DNA from: Crocodylus rhombifer
Taxonomy: Eukaryota > Chordata > Crocodylia > Crocodylidae
DNA length: 64,000 bases
Reading direction: 5' to 3'
Assembly: GCA_038503035.1 (NCBI GenBank)
Contig: JAVSML010024622.1
Span: 1,167,097-1,231,096, forward strand
In this document: one piece after another, positions 1-12,924 of the stretch
How positions within the stretch are numbered: the first letter of the stretch is position 1
How the letters are laid out: every line of letters begins with the position of its first letter
Notes under the pieces: generated by a model
What the model saw: only the letters and a program-made list of their open reading frames with translations
Databases searched by the model: none
Told to the model about the DNA's origin: nothing
Program-made: the position numbers and the translations under genes

Positions 1-3000
1 TTTGCTTTGGGTTAAAACTTGCTTTTATAGGCAATGCTTATCTGCATGCACTGTTTTTTTAATTTAGAAAAAACGTAGCAGCTAGAAAACCCAGGTTGTC
101 TAGTGAATCATAACCATTTCTTCTTTAATGTCTGGATCTTACAGTTCCTTGTGTAATATCTTCTATAAATGCATTAAAGTTAAGCTTGTTTAAAAAAACA
201 AAACAAAACTTGTAGATGCTAGTGTAACAATGCATTCATGAATATTTTGCTTGTACATAACAGCAAGGCAGTTTGGTTCCTTTTGAACTACATACGGTTG
301 TATGTTTGTAACACGTACATAGGCATAACTACTCTTAATTTATATGAAGTATTTAAACATTTTTTTGAAAGTTCCACATTCTCATAATGAAGACATGTTT
401 TGTGGTACGTACATGTGTATATAATATAACATATCTAGCATTTGTAACGTATATAAAGAGCCCTCTGAAGATGTTTACAAAGGTCTCTGCTTACAAAGAT
501 CTATGGATGTTCAAGAGAAACAGCGAAACAGATTAGACATTAATGTCCATTGAATACACAAAATAAACTTGAAAAATACATAAACATACATTCTCCCCAT
601 TTAGATAAAGTATTAGCAGTTACAAATAGAATTCTCAGACATAAATATGACTTTCAGGTTGATGTTTTCTCATAGCCTCTACTAAAAGTAGATAGAATGT
701 CAAGTTCAGAATAAAACAGAAGCAACTATACTGTAGTCCTGTAGATGGCAGTATTAGTACTTGGCTATGATTTGACCCCATTGCTGAAATCTACTGAAGT
801 GTCTAATCTGGTTTTCTTTCTCCAAGTCTATTTTATCATTGTTAGATAAGAGTGGTCCACTGGTCTATGCTTTCCTCTTATTTTAGGACCTGGTTATATC
901 TATAGATCCTCCAAACTACCCTAGGACTCCCATTTTTGAAGGGCATGAAGATTACCCTTTAGCTGATGATGGAGTTTACTTAGGATGGATCTGTAGCATT
1001 CTCTTACTCTTGTCCCTCTAGTTCCTGAAGGGCGGGCTCTGTAACTTTGTAGCAAACTGCAAGGCTACTGCTTGAAAGGTGATCGCAGGTCATTTTCGGG
1101 CAAAGCATCATCTTTCACTATCACTAGACCAGTGAATTAGTGCTCAGCTGCTTTTCTTTTTTTAATTCATGCTTACATGCGTAATTGGCTAAACAATGGG
1201 TGTCTTAAGGTTAGGCTCCACAACTTAGAGTACAGGGAAGAGCTCACAGTTTCTAGTGGTGTTAAATTGGCTGAGTGAGGGCACTGCAGCATATTCAAGA
1301 GTGAGATGAGTGCTTTGTCTTTCCCCATCTAGGCATTAGTTTTTCAGGTGTTTAGACACTACAGTGATGTAAGCCATATAAATATTTGGATCCACTTTAT
1401 TACTTTGGCTGGCTCCTGTTAGCCTTACTGCTTGGATCCTAAGTATAGAAGTAGAAGCTTGATTTCTCTTTTTTTTTTTCTTTCTTTTTTTTTTAAAGAG
1501 GCAAAAGCATTTTAACTGCAGATGTTACTTTGAGCCATTCAATATTATAGCAAAAAGCATATGGATATTTAATAGCTTAGAGGGGGAAAAGTCAAGGCCT
1601 GTATTGTCTCGCAGCTTTATCGAAACCAGACAGATTACCTTGGGAGATACACACAGGAAATCTTTCTGTTTGGTTGAATCAGACACTGAAACTCCATGAC
1701 AAATACCAAACTATGTGAATGGAGAAAAGCATGTACCAGAAATAGCAACACGGTTCTCCAGCCTATTAATAATACTCCATGCTCTTACAGGCATCTGTGT
1801 CTTCCTCAGTCATAATATACCTGCCCACTTTGTGTAACTTTTAATTTACCACTTCCTTGCAGGTGATGGCATGAAGGATGGAGATTAATAATTTTCCTAC
1901 TTCCAGTATAATTGTGGGTTACTTACAAGATTCTCAGAAAGGGTGCCAAATTTTATGGTGAAACTACACCAAAAGCTATGTGCAATCTCATTGGACCCAA
2001 TTGAATTGGGGCCTGCTACTTTGTAAGCTTAAGAGAGTACTCCACCTCAATTGGCTGCCATTTACTGACTTCTTGTGTACTTTGCATGCATGTACCTATA
2101 CACATTATCCTAATCTCCACCTCCCAGATTATTCTCTTATTGAACCAATTGCCAAATCCTCTGGAAAAGTGCCATACAGTGTTCCTTTATGCGTGCTATT
2201 ATGTCCCATCTTCTCCCTACCAGAAATGTATACCCCTTGCAGTTCTTAGGACACAGAGTATGCATGTCTCAACCAGCTGGAAGTCAAATAGTATTTCAGG
2301 GCTGTTTTAGAAATTAGGTTTTCACTCATTTTTATGAACTTTTTCATATCTTAGCTCTTATTTCTGGAATACTGCAGCATTATTGCTTTTTAACAGGAAA
2401 TTGTAGCCAAGGCATCCCCATTTAAGGACATTAGTAGGAAAAAAAGGGTCCATTTAAGTTTTCTGACTCATCAGAAGAACATTCTCCTGGTTGCCTGAGG
2501 CCAAAGTCTGATTGCCTGGGGAGACAGTATGCTCCTCTTTCAAAGCCGTACCTGTTAACATGCTTTGCCTTATCTATGTATCTTCACCCATCAATTACTT
2601 TTCCTGTCACCTAGCTATCACATGACTTCCTGCAAACAAAACAAACTGACACATATGTAGCCTGTTTTGTGCATTTTGAGTCCCTGCTGCTCAAGTTATC
2701 ACTTATTTGTAAATCATGAATTTTGGGTTGTCCCTCAGCATCTGTGTTTTTGTGAAGTCCCTTACTGTCCCTAGCCTTCCTGATGTCTAGGCCTCTCTCC
2801 CCTTAGCACAAGAGTAGCTGACTTTTGCAGTGAGGTATAAACCCCAAAAAGTTGAGAATTGCTGCCTCCAGTGAATCAGTGGTTTCACAGACCACTTGTC
2901 CAGGCAGATTTCTTGTTCATCCCTGATAGATAGGTTGGTGTTACCTTGTTCTCATTGTCTAGTTCTTTTTCCCCCACAAATCCCATCTCTAGAATGGCAA

Positions 3001-3355
3001 ACATCTCATACTTGGATTAAATGCTATCTCAGTTGCATTTAGATAGGACAGTATGGGTTTGAGGTTTCCAAGTGGTCCTGCTAAGCAGGCACCAGTGCTG
3101 TTCAGTCTTTCAATAACCTTTAAGGCAGCAAGGAATTGAAAAAACTAAAAACATAGTCATGCTGCTGATGTTTTGACAATCTGACACCAAAATGAATGCA
3201 GCTGATAGTGGACGTGAGTGCAGTTGCCTGTAACAAACTTCCATCTGTGATAAGGCTGCATCATTCTCCTTTTCACTTTGTTGACATTACGTCATCTTAT
3301 ATTACAGACTAGAAGAAACATGCCAGTAATATCTTTCTCCTCTTACCCTTTATAG
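1..3355 (+). other. RPS6KC1: RPS6KC1 intron, no element recognised
   Basis: AT-rich sequence without a convincing exon, transposon terminus or RNA gene. Open frames near 1980-2310 have no recognisable product and no splice-site support. The PX-domain exons of RPS6KC1 were looked for here and not found, so they should lie upstream. Confidence 0.6.
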
Positions 3356-3415
3356 TTCGAAAAGATCTAAGTGGACTTGATGATGTGACACTTACCAGCC
3401 AGTCAGAATGTGGAG
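3356..3415 (+). CDS. RPS6KC1: Candidate RPS6KC1 exon upstream of the MIT exon
   Basis: A 60-nt segment lies between a strong acceptor (ctcctcttaccctttatag) and a good donor (GGAG/gtgaga). It starts with two bases of a split codon and ends with one base, so it joins the exon at 4197 in frame, giving RKDLSGLDDVTLTSQSECGG and then FSSDSD. In the human protein the segment just before FSSDSD is a poorly conserved linker. The fit to this one (S, LD, T, L/F, S and G at aligned places) is weak but suggestive. It may be the orthologous exon between the PX and MIT domains, or an in-frame optional exon. Because the length is a multiple of three, skipping it would not shift the frame. No start codon is implied. 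Confidence 0.5.
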
Positions 3416-4196
3416 GTGAGATATAAGTAGCTGTTCTTATATATATGACACATTTTAAATGCCAAACCAGGCTTTTGAAAACGAGTCCCAAATATCCACT
3501 TGGTTTTCAGGATCTTGATCTGCTTAGTCTTACTTACTTAAAGCATGGATCAAAATTTTTTTGCCTGTAATTCAGCCTGAAATTGCTTTGTTATGTATCC
3601 TCATCCACACAAACAGGCTTAGTTTTGTACTTTCCAGAAGCCCAAAGGAGAGTGGACTCTGAAAGTGTAGATTGCATGCTGGTTGCTTACAGTTCTCTGT
3701 ATTGAAAAGAGGAACTGAGCTGGGAATTGCTTGGAGGAGGCTGTTGGTAACTTGGAGGAAATTGAGCTCCTTTATAATCTCCAAAACCATGAGTTCTGAA
3801 GATTAGCCTTGTATATAAGGCTGACTCCACACAAAAAGTATTAAGAGATCCTTCATACAAAATATCGAAGCTAAGCAGTCTGTGCTTGACAACTAAAATG
3901 GAAGTGGAATAAAGTGTGACAAAAAATTCTTGTTGATCAAAGAAAAGCCTTGCGATAAAAAATTCTGAAAGTCTCATGTTTTTAGAAAAGAAAATGAGAG
4001 CATCAGATATAACAATGGAGTTTGCAACTTAGGAGAATGTAATTTAGGAATGTAACAAATGGCTTAAATTGGCTTAAGTTGAATGTTGTTGGTGGATAAC
4101 AAGAACATTTGCTGACTTTAAGAGCGTGAGTAGGAATACTAATACTTAGCAGCTAGTTACTTTAACTTCTCTGTATATTTGTGATCATGCTTCCAG

Positions 4197-4559
4197 GTTT
4201 CTCCAGTGACAGTGACCTGATCTCTTTGACAGTTGATGTAGACTCTCTTGCCGAGTTAGATGATGGAATGGCATCCGACCAAAATTCTCCCAGTAGAGCT
4301 TTTGGTCTTGGTTTTAATTCTGAAGCCTTAGCACAAAGCAGTGTTGCTTCTGAGCATGAATGGAGCAAACCTGAAGGGGAGAGGGAGAACCGTAGTCTGT
4401 TTACTGGGAGCTTAAAACCTAAGGCTGGCAAACAAGATTACTTGGAGAAAGCAGGGGAGCTGATAAAGCTGGCCTTGAAGAAAGAGGAAGAAGAAGATTA
4501 TGAAGCTGCCTTTGGCTTTTATAGGAAAGGGGTTGATCTGCTCCTGGAAGGTGTTCAAG
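4197..4559 (+). CDS. RPS6KC1: RPS6KC1 exon: acidic linker and first part of MIT domain
   Basis: RPS6KC1 (RPK118) is an endosome-associated protein with an N-terminal PX domain that binds phosphatidylinositol 3-phosphate, a central MIT domain and a divergent C-terminal kinase domain; it is reported to bind sphingosine kinase 1 and peroxiredoxin 3. This exon encodes 120 full codons. The first 75 or so are a Ser/Asp-rich linker starting FSSDSDLISLTVDVDSLAEL, which matches the vertebrate protein closely. The rest is the start of the MIT domain (KQDYLEKAGELIKLALKK, then YRKGVDLLLEGVQG), two amphipathic helices. The acceptor is ttccag/GT and the donor is CAAG/gtaagg. The exon begins with the last two bases of a Gly codon and ends with the first base of another, so both junctions are phase 1. 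An in-frame codon just upstream (GTG at 4181) is intronic and is not a start. The identification rests on strong residue-level similarity to the known protein. Confidence 0.96.
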
Positions 4560-7500
4560 GTAAGGCTTGTCCCACTGCATTGGACTTATCTTTTGATGTG
4601 TTAATCACCTGTCACTGACAACAATTTACTATCCTGTAAAGAAGTGGTATTTTAAATGGGAGTGATAAAGAAGTGGTATTTAAATGGGTTTTCAGGTGGC
4701 AGTGAGCTCACATGCTGGGTATATGTATATGTGCAAGTGTTTGTGATTTCATTTTTAATGAGAAAATCAGTGCCTGAACAGTTATTCAGAAGCAAATCTA
4801 CAAAATACCAGATACTTGCTCTTTTTTTAAAATTGCTTAAAAGTGAGTTGTAGGTAGGCTTTGCTGTCTAGTACAGCTCCTGTACCTTCCCCTTTGTTAC
4901 ATGCACTTCAATCCTTACATAATATTTGAAATAATTAACTATAGTTTTGGACATTTGCAGCACTGTTAAAATGTCACTTTATTTACATAGTTAAGTGAAG
5001 ATTAATTAACCCCATTTTATTCATAGGAAGACTGATACAGCTGTGTGTTTTCGAACACAACAGCATCCTAACCTCATTTTCAGTACATGTAAGCATCCAA
5101 CCTCTTCTAGAAAGAAGATGCATAAGCTTCCAAGTTCTGCATTATAGAGGTTCTTTTGTCTACAAAAGAGAACATAGCTGTAGATATAGCATGGCACTTT
5201 GCTTCTGTAATGTGTCAGTTTATCTGAAAATGCTGAAGTTAACCAGATTAATATTGGTAAGAGGGTTCTGTAGGGTCTACCCCTGCTGCTCAAAGAAGAT
5301 GCTTCCTGTTTCACCTCTCCTCTGTAATGTCTCACTTACAGCAATTTTTTGGGGGTACTGGGGATAGAAGCTATTCAGTAGAACTGTAAGTTGTGTTTAT
5401 GTGTGAGTTCAATTCCTACATAGTACTCCAACTCCACGCCAACTGCTTGAGTAAGAATAAAATCCAGACTTCATTTAACAGTAGAAAGCACTAACCAGAA
5501 ATCCATTGGGAATTTAATTTTAATTGTTCAATGGAGGGGCTGGCTTGCAGATATTTACTCTAGTTCACATAGATATATAGCGCTCATAGATATATAGCGC
5601 TCATCCTTTGGAGCTGTCCTTGTATCATTCTGATAATAGATATTACACCAAGTGTTGCTTTGAACACTGGCAGGCAAAAATAATTGTCTTAGTATTGGTG
5701 AAAATAAAAGTATGGGAATGGGTCAAGAGCGCATGTTCTTTGCTAGAGAGCTTCTGTGCTGGAGAAGAGCTGGTAAAGATCTCTCTTTTGTTTCTTCTGG
5801 AGTGATGTCGGTAGGATGGCTGCTATGTAGCTTGTTGTGGTTTTTTAACAGTATCCTTTTTCTCCTTACCTGTATTATCAACATGCATTTTATTCTTGAC
5901 GTTAAATGCCTAGAAGATCCTTCTGTTGAAGCTCTTCATCCCATACTGTTGCACTTTACAGACTTGTGCACTGTTCACTGCTGTTCTCTGAAGGATGTTC
6001 CATTCTATAGTAACTACTACTGTTTATTATCACAATGCAAGGTACTTTCAAAATAGTGTTTGCAGCTTCAGCTTTGAAAGACCTTCCCTAATTATCCACC
6101 TTAAATTCTTAGGGTTTTGTTCCTGTGGTCAGAACTTCCTACAAAATCTTATTTTTTTTGCTTCCCATTTCCTTAGTACCAGCTAATCAAGAAGAAGAAG
6201 AATCCTGATTCTCAGTCTTTATGTTTTATCCGTCCTTTACAGCTTCAAAACTAACTTAGCATGTGAAAAAGATCAGGGGATCCCACTCACTATTTTGCAG
6301 TAGCTGTTCTGCAGGTTTGTTCTCCTTTGTGGCGCTTGTGTACCACAAAAGGAGTAGAAATGACCTGCAAAGGTATGCAGTGGATGCTGTGGTGGATGCA
6401 GAATTAGCATAGCCAGCACCTATGCTTTCTTCCCTTCTGGCACAGAAGCTATATCAAGTGGGAAGAGAGTGTGCCTAGGGTGGCCTGCACTCTAGCTGTC
6501 TATAGCTAGAATATTGTCCCTTGGGGTCTGTAGTCAGCTTGCTCAGGTTAGACTAATACTAAGATGGGCAGGGGCAAAGCATTTATCAGTTGTATCTGGC
6601 TGATTTCTCAGATTTTCCTCTTTCTACTCCTTCCCCTTCATTCTGTGACTCTTCAGGGATGGAGAAGGAAAGCCATTCTTTGCTAAGCACTTATCCTTGG
6701 TTTTGGCAGATCTAATTGATCCTGAGTCTTGCTGGTTTTGGTGTTTCCGCAGCATGGTAGGGAAACCCTCACCCCCCTCTATAGCTTTGGGGGTGTTTAA
6801 ATACATCAGTTAAAAAATTCTATGGTGCAGTTCAGCAGATTCATAAATAATACATGTTTTTGTAATTCCCTCTCCCTCAAGGGATGCTGGTACCCCACAA
6901 AGCATAGATTGGATAACTTTTTTCTCGGTCCCCACTTGGAAGATGTTTCTAGTTCATCATTTTCTTTTTCTTCAGTGTACACTTCTCTAGTATCAGACAG
7001 TTTTCATTTAAATAGACTATTACTTTTATAATTGACAACGATAGATAAACATTCATGGTATATTGCACTTGTAACCTTGATTCTGACTTTTAAGGCCTGC
7101 TAATTTAATTTTTCCAACCTATACCTCACTAATTATTCACTTTATGTGGCTAAAATATAGACCTAGATCTAGAAATAGTTGGTGTGGTCTTATGCGCCAA
7201 TAAAATATTTTTCTTTCCTGTTTCTCTTCTAGACTAGCCAAAACACCTTTTCCCTGATATTGGAGTGGCTTTTATTAACAAGATGCAAATACCCAACACA
7301 TAGCCTTTTTTGAGAACTAATTCTTGACTGGGATTAAATCTCTCTTCAGTATAAAATGACAATCTTTACTGTTGCCACATGGTGGCACCAAGAAAATAGA
7401 AATTGACATAAAACCAGAATCATAAAATGCTGTCAATATCACAAGCAAAAGAATCCGTCCCTTCTTTTCGTAACTTCATACTAAATTGTAAACTGAACAC

Positions 7501-10500
7501 ATGGATCAGCAATTTCAGGTTTTCTTCCCACTTGGTTCTTGCTGCTGGCCTGTCCTAGTGGCATAACTTATGCTTTTCTAACTTTAAATATTGCTAATGT
7601 TGTTACTCTAATCTTACAGATTTGCAGTTCTTCAGTTTAAGGTAATTGGGTAGAATTTGTTTGCTGTTTTGCAAAAGTGGTCTCTGCTAATGGAGGTCTT
7701 TTATGTTTCTGATGGACAGTTCAGCTCTTTGACTAATGACATTACTCCAGAGGTGAAGAGCTGTATGTATTGGAGCCAAGGAGACAAATCTACATTGACT
7801 TCATTTTCAGTTTCCCTTGTCTATGCAGTGGAAAGTATGGCACTGTTAATGGCACCACATTTGTATTTTCCCTGGTTCTATTTCTGTGACATTTTGGCAC
7901 TAACTTTTTAATGTATTTTTTACACTCTTTTTTAAAAGAAATGATAGGAGGCTCAATAAAACAACTTTGAATTTTTATTCAGAAATTATCTTATGATGAA
8001 GATTTCCACAAAAAGTGTAATAGAGCTGTGTTAAACGAGCACTAGTCTGTAAACCTAGGTGATACTTCTGACCATCCTGAAAACGAACTAGATGCTTAGT
8101 TTGTGAAATAACTGAGCTGAAATGGGAATTATCCACTCGGTTGGGGATAGATTAGTGTTTAAATCATCTTCCCAGAGAGTGAGGGCTATATGATTAAAAT
8201 TATTATGGGGTTATGAGAGGGGTTGCTTCACACTCTGTGTAGATGATGGATTAGTTGGAGTTTCCCAAGTTTCCTGTGCCACTTTAGGGCCACAGTTTTT
8301 TTGGTCCCTTTGGCTATACTTTTAATCCTGGCACTAATTTTCTCAGGTACCTAACAAGGTATCTCTTAGAAAATCTGGTCTTTTCTTTGCTTTGTGGGGT
8401 AAGGATATCCCTATCACTGTTCCCCAGCTGGTTGACATCCTTCCTTGTGGTATCTCTTGGTTTGTTCTCAAGGCAGCTGCTTGCCAGCCTGATGCTGAGG
8501 AGCTTTTCGATGGTATGTCTCAGCCCCCTTGGCAGCCATACCTCCTTACTTGAACAGAAGCGTTTAATCCCCATTGTTGCTAATAAATTGCTTAAACTCA
8601 GCTCAGTCCCTTGATCCCCTTGTGACTGCTGTACCATGAGGCTTATACACCCCATTGCAGAGCCTAATAGGGATACCAAACCCTTTTCAGCAAATAATGT
8701 AGACAGAAATCAGTCTAGTCTAGCATGTATTTGCTGCCTGTAGGAAAAGTAACTGAAGGCTTTATCACTAGAATGAAATGGCTACAGGCATTATGTGCTG
8801 TTATTGATTTGTCTCTAGCTGTATTTACCCTGACGTAGGAAAATTTTGTATAGGCTTGCAGTTGGGTCTATTGCTGGGTCTGATGCTACATAGCAACCAG
8901 CATTTAGACTTGGTTGCAGGAAATATTACTTAGTTTGAGTTAAAATTTTAACTGTGGATGTTCATAGCATACAGAGGGAAGATCAATCCTGCCAGTGTCT
9001 TATGAAATGCCTACCTTCAGTATCTATAGTTGTTTTGTCAAATACAATTAGTAAACATAAGCATGTAAAAAATAATCCTACAGATCTTTCAAGAACTGAA
9101 TGAGATGGAGAAGGCTTGTCCAAACCAGCCTGTAAGTCCTTTTTAATATATCTCTTGCAGTAGGCTAATTTATGTACACTTTAACTTTAAAGGAGAAACA
9201 ATCTCCCAAAAATACTTTTTTTTTGGTTGGGCTCTGAGTGATTTGGATGTTCTAAAAGATTATTCCCTGCCAACCATTTTGCTGCTAATAAAAAATAAAT
9301 AATGTGTGATGTTAGGATGCACCATAATTATTTTAATGGTGATTTAACTTCTTATCTTATCTTATATAGAAAGTGCATAATTCAAAAGGAGTATAAACAC
9401 TGACATCCTAAAATTATCAAACAATATATTTTAAAACAGATCATTGCACTGAGGAATTATATTTCCAGTTTAATGCTATCTGCTTGAGCTGCCTAATGTG
9501 TAGTTGTTTTTTCTTTACCCCCTCCCCTTTGCCCTGTAACGTTCCCTTGTCAACTATGTGAAGTAAAGTAAAATATATCTGTGGACGTTTAGGCTCAGTT
9601 AAGTTGGGTTCATTCCCACGTGGTATGTTTACTGGCTACTGGCAGAATGCACATATATCAGAAAACCATCTCTGTGCTGATGTTATACGCAATTCTGAGC
9701 ACATATTAAGGATTTTATGAGGGTTTAATTTTTTTCCCTAGGCAACACTTACAGCAAGATCCACTTAGCTCCTTCTGTGTCAGTAATCCCATTCCTCAAA
9801 GAAGTTCTTCTTTGGGTTAAAGCCTGAATGCCCTGTAATGCAACAGAAAAGTCCTGGAAATCAGAGAAGTCATGCTACTGTGTCTTGACTCTCAAACTCT
9901 CAGCTGTTCAACACAGTTCACGTGGCTTTTGAGCTCTGGGACTGCAGCAGCATGATTTATGCTCTCTTAGAAGGATGCTTTCCTTTGATTTTTGGGAATG
10001 CAAATTTTAGTAAAATCGCTGACAATTGGAAAACTGGTACTTATCCAGATTTAGAGACAGGGACCCTCTTCCTCTCTTCGACAATTCAGAGCCTTGTTGG
10101 AGTGCAATAATAGGATTTTCTCTGGTGTCTCTCTCAGTTTAATAGAAAGTCCCACCAGAATGTGGAGAGGCTGGGAAGCCTTCAGTTCTCCAATTCTTTG
10201 ATAAGGTGCTGTATTATGCCTTTCATTATTTTGGTTGCCAAAGTGGTTTCTGCTGTCCTTGTGTTGGAGAACATGCTCTGGCACCATCTTGTTTTCTTAC
10301 CAGGCTGCTTCTGTTCTGTTTTTGGGCTGATCTGAGTACCAATCCCCCCTCCTTCTCTTCCCCCTCCATGACTCTCTTTCTTCTTTTTTTTAATAGCCAA
10401 TTCTCTAAGGAGATCTTTTACTTCTGTAAAATCTTCCTGCAGCTTATTATTGTGGTTTGACTATGATTTTTAACAGATTAATGGAAAGAAGAGCTGTGGC

Positions 10501-12593
10501 TCAGTGTCAATGCATGTGCTAGCTACGCATGCGCATCTCCAGTGTTTTGGAGAACCACACTGGCCCCTAGAGAGCATTGACTTCTATCTTACCTAAAAGA
10601 GTTGTTCTCATGCATTTAGATTTACACTTATGTCTTCAGTGAGATACTCTCTGGATAAAACTTTCTGAAAAGCCATGTCTATTATGTGCTGTGTTGATTA
10701 TGGTACTACATGGACTCCCACTTGTTTGTCCCTTGAGCACAATATATTCAGATCACTTCCTCAGCCTTAACTTCTATTATTAATTCCTGTGTATTTTATC
10801 CTAACTATGTGTAGACATCTGTGAAAACCCACTGGCAATTTAACTTTGGTGTCTCTATAGGATTTGGTACTGTTAACATCACTGAAATACGTGAGCTGTC
10901 ATTAGCTAGAGAATTGACTGTATTGTGGTATGAGCCCTTAAAAACTACTAACGTTTTCTTCTCATGGACAGTTTTAGAGTTTAGAATGAAGGTTCAGCTG
11001 AGTCCACTTGCTGCCACAGATTTGTGCTTCTGATAAAAATGTTTTGCTTAAACAAGTTTCTGTTTTTCATGGTTTTGTAGATAGCCAACAAAGTGGCCTC
11101 TCTAACTTTTGAATAGCTAGGAAAGGAAGGAATGAATTACATTGTTTCTCTCACCCCATTGTTGAACCTGAAAATTTAAGATTATAAAATGGCAACACTT
11201 ACTGTATTTTGCTGCTGACATTTTGACAGAAACCGTTGTCCTGCAACCCTGATCTGCCCCCACATGTTGAAGGCTCCAACTACTTCCTTCCTAGCTACCA
11301 GAATGTCCACTCGCCTATGCAACAGCCATAAGGCAATGATGTGATCGGTTAAAAAATAATTTAGCTTTCTGAGTTTCATGGGGTCTTCAGCAGCTAAAAC
11401 TCGTTTCTAGAAGTGGACTAGGAACTTTGGGACTATAGAGCATTGTCAAAATTAGCCAAAAATCTTGTGCTAGATTGTGGGATTGTATTGTCACTTGGGG
11501 TGAGTATCAGATTATGTTTAGTTAATATCGACAAAGCCAGCCTGTTCATGCGATGTAAGAAGTGTTTGCACTAAGAAGAACAGAGGTCCTTTTGAACCAA
11601 TTAAGCAAAAATAACAGCTGGGCTACCCACTAATAAGGAAGGTGCTGCTAACCCTCCTTTCATTGTGAGAAGAATAAGTCTTTTAAGGCTTACCCCCTTG
11701 CATTTTTATAGAAAGGAGAGTCATTCTTTGAAAAATCCAAAATCCAGCTGCGTGATATGTGCAGGAAGAGTGTGAAGGACATAAAGAAACTTTTTATGAA
11801 AAGAGTATTGTAGCTGTTACATTGGGCAATTATTAATGGTTGATTCAAGCTTTCAACTTTTGGAGAAAGTTTTACTGCTTAAATCATCGGAGTTTAAATA
11901 CTTGGAGTTTGGGGGAGTTTGAGTCTCCAACAAATTCCTGGTAGCATATTATAGAAGAGAAGAAACTTCTAGCATCTTTTAATTGGTTCTGAAAGCAAGA
12001 TAGGGTCCAAACTATTTGAGTATGTCTGAGAAAGGAACAGAAGGGTTTAAGAAGAAATAATGATGATAGCTTTCTAGTCTTTTGCTTTGTATGGAAATGT
12101 CTTCATTAGGGATATGATAGTGTAAGAGTGATGTTGTAGCTATGGTAGTCCAGAAATTATGTGAGAGGCAAGGATTTCTCAGGATGATAGCTTTTGTTGG
12201 GTGAACTGTGTAGTTGGGATAATGTTAGACAAGCTTTCAAATGCAAGATGTTCTTCCTCTGGTCGCTCATTAGGGATAATAGAGGAGTTCTCCTGATAAA
12301 TTCTTCTGGCTAAAGAAGAGAGATCAGCATCTGTTAATCTGTACAATTTTTGGCCTTAGCAACATTGTGTAGACTGGAAACCAGATAAATAAGCACGTCA
12401 TAAACCTGTGCCCTTCTCAACTCTCACTTACAATATTGATTCCAAAAGGAAGTGCCACTCAACACTGACAAACGCTTTTCCTGAGTTGAATGAGACCACT
12501 CTGTGTTGTTCTCCCTGGTGTTTTGTAGTACCTGTGAAGTGGACCTTTTAAGAATATCCTAACATGATCATTATGAGCCCATCTGGACAATAA
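4560..12593 (+). other. RPS6KC1: RPS6KC1 intron between MIT exons, first part, mostly unique
   Basis: AT-rich intron. Two small tandem duplications are visible: a 22-23-bp unit (aagaagtggtattttaaatg) at 4638-4688, and a 17-bp unit (catagatatatagcgct) at 5568-5601. About 12140-12260 resembles the inverted-repeat element at 52631-52831 (gataatgttagacaagcttt and neighbouring words). Otherwise I see no gene. Confidence 0.55.
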
Positions 12594-12924
12594 GGGTGCC
12601 TGCAGACATGTAGGATGCCTGCTCCAATTCACTATTATTAGTGCGTCAGTGAAGACTCAATTAATCAAGTCTGCTGGAGCATGCTAATTAGCACACTCAA
12701 GCAGTCTCAGCACCTCATGTTTTCAATGTCCCTACACTTCAAAATGGTGGCAGGGCACTTTAAAGCTCATCAAACAAGCTTTAGTCAAAGCACCCCTGCT
12801 GCCATTTTGAAGTGTGGGATCCTGAATACATGAGATGTGGGCCCGTTTAATTACAGTGGCTCCCAAGAGCTGCTCTAATTAAAGTGTCCCCCTTGCCAAT
12901 CTTGGAGCATGTGTAAAGATACCC
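12594..12924. mobile_element. Foldback MITE, copy A, Harbinger-like ends
   Basis: A 331-bp non-autonomous element. It starts GGGTGCCTGCAGACATG after TAA and ends CATGTGTAAAGATACCC before TTA, giving imperfect terminal inverted repeats and a TWA-type 3-bp target duplication as in PIF/Harbinger elements. The centre is a strong palindrome: cacttcaaaatggtggcagg at about 12736-12755 pairs with cctgctgccattttgaagtg at about 12798-12817. An opposite-oriented relative lies at 55070-55330. No coding capacity is seen. Confidence 0.6.

Noticed and set aside
9084..9131. 48-nt exon-like segment with a perfect gtaagt donor (IFQELNEMEKACPNQP in frame 0)
   Set aside because: In the phase required between the MIT exons it meets a TGA after six codons, and its acceptor lacks a polypyrimidine tract. 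It could only be a poison exon, and nothing supports use.
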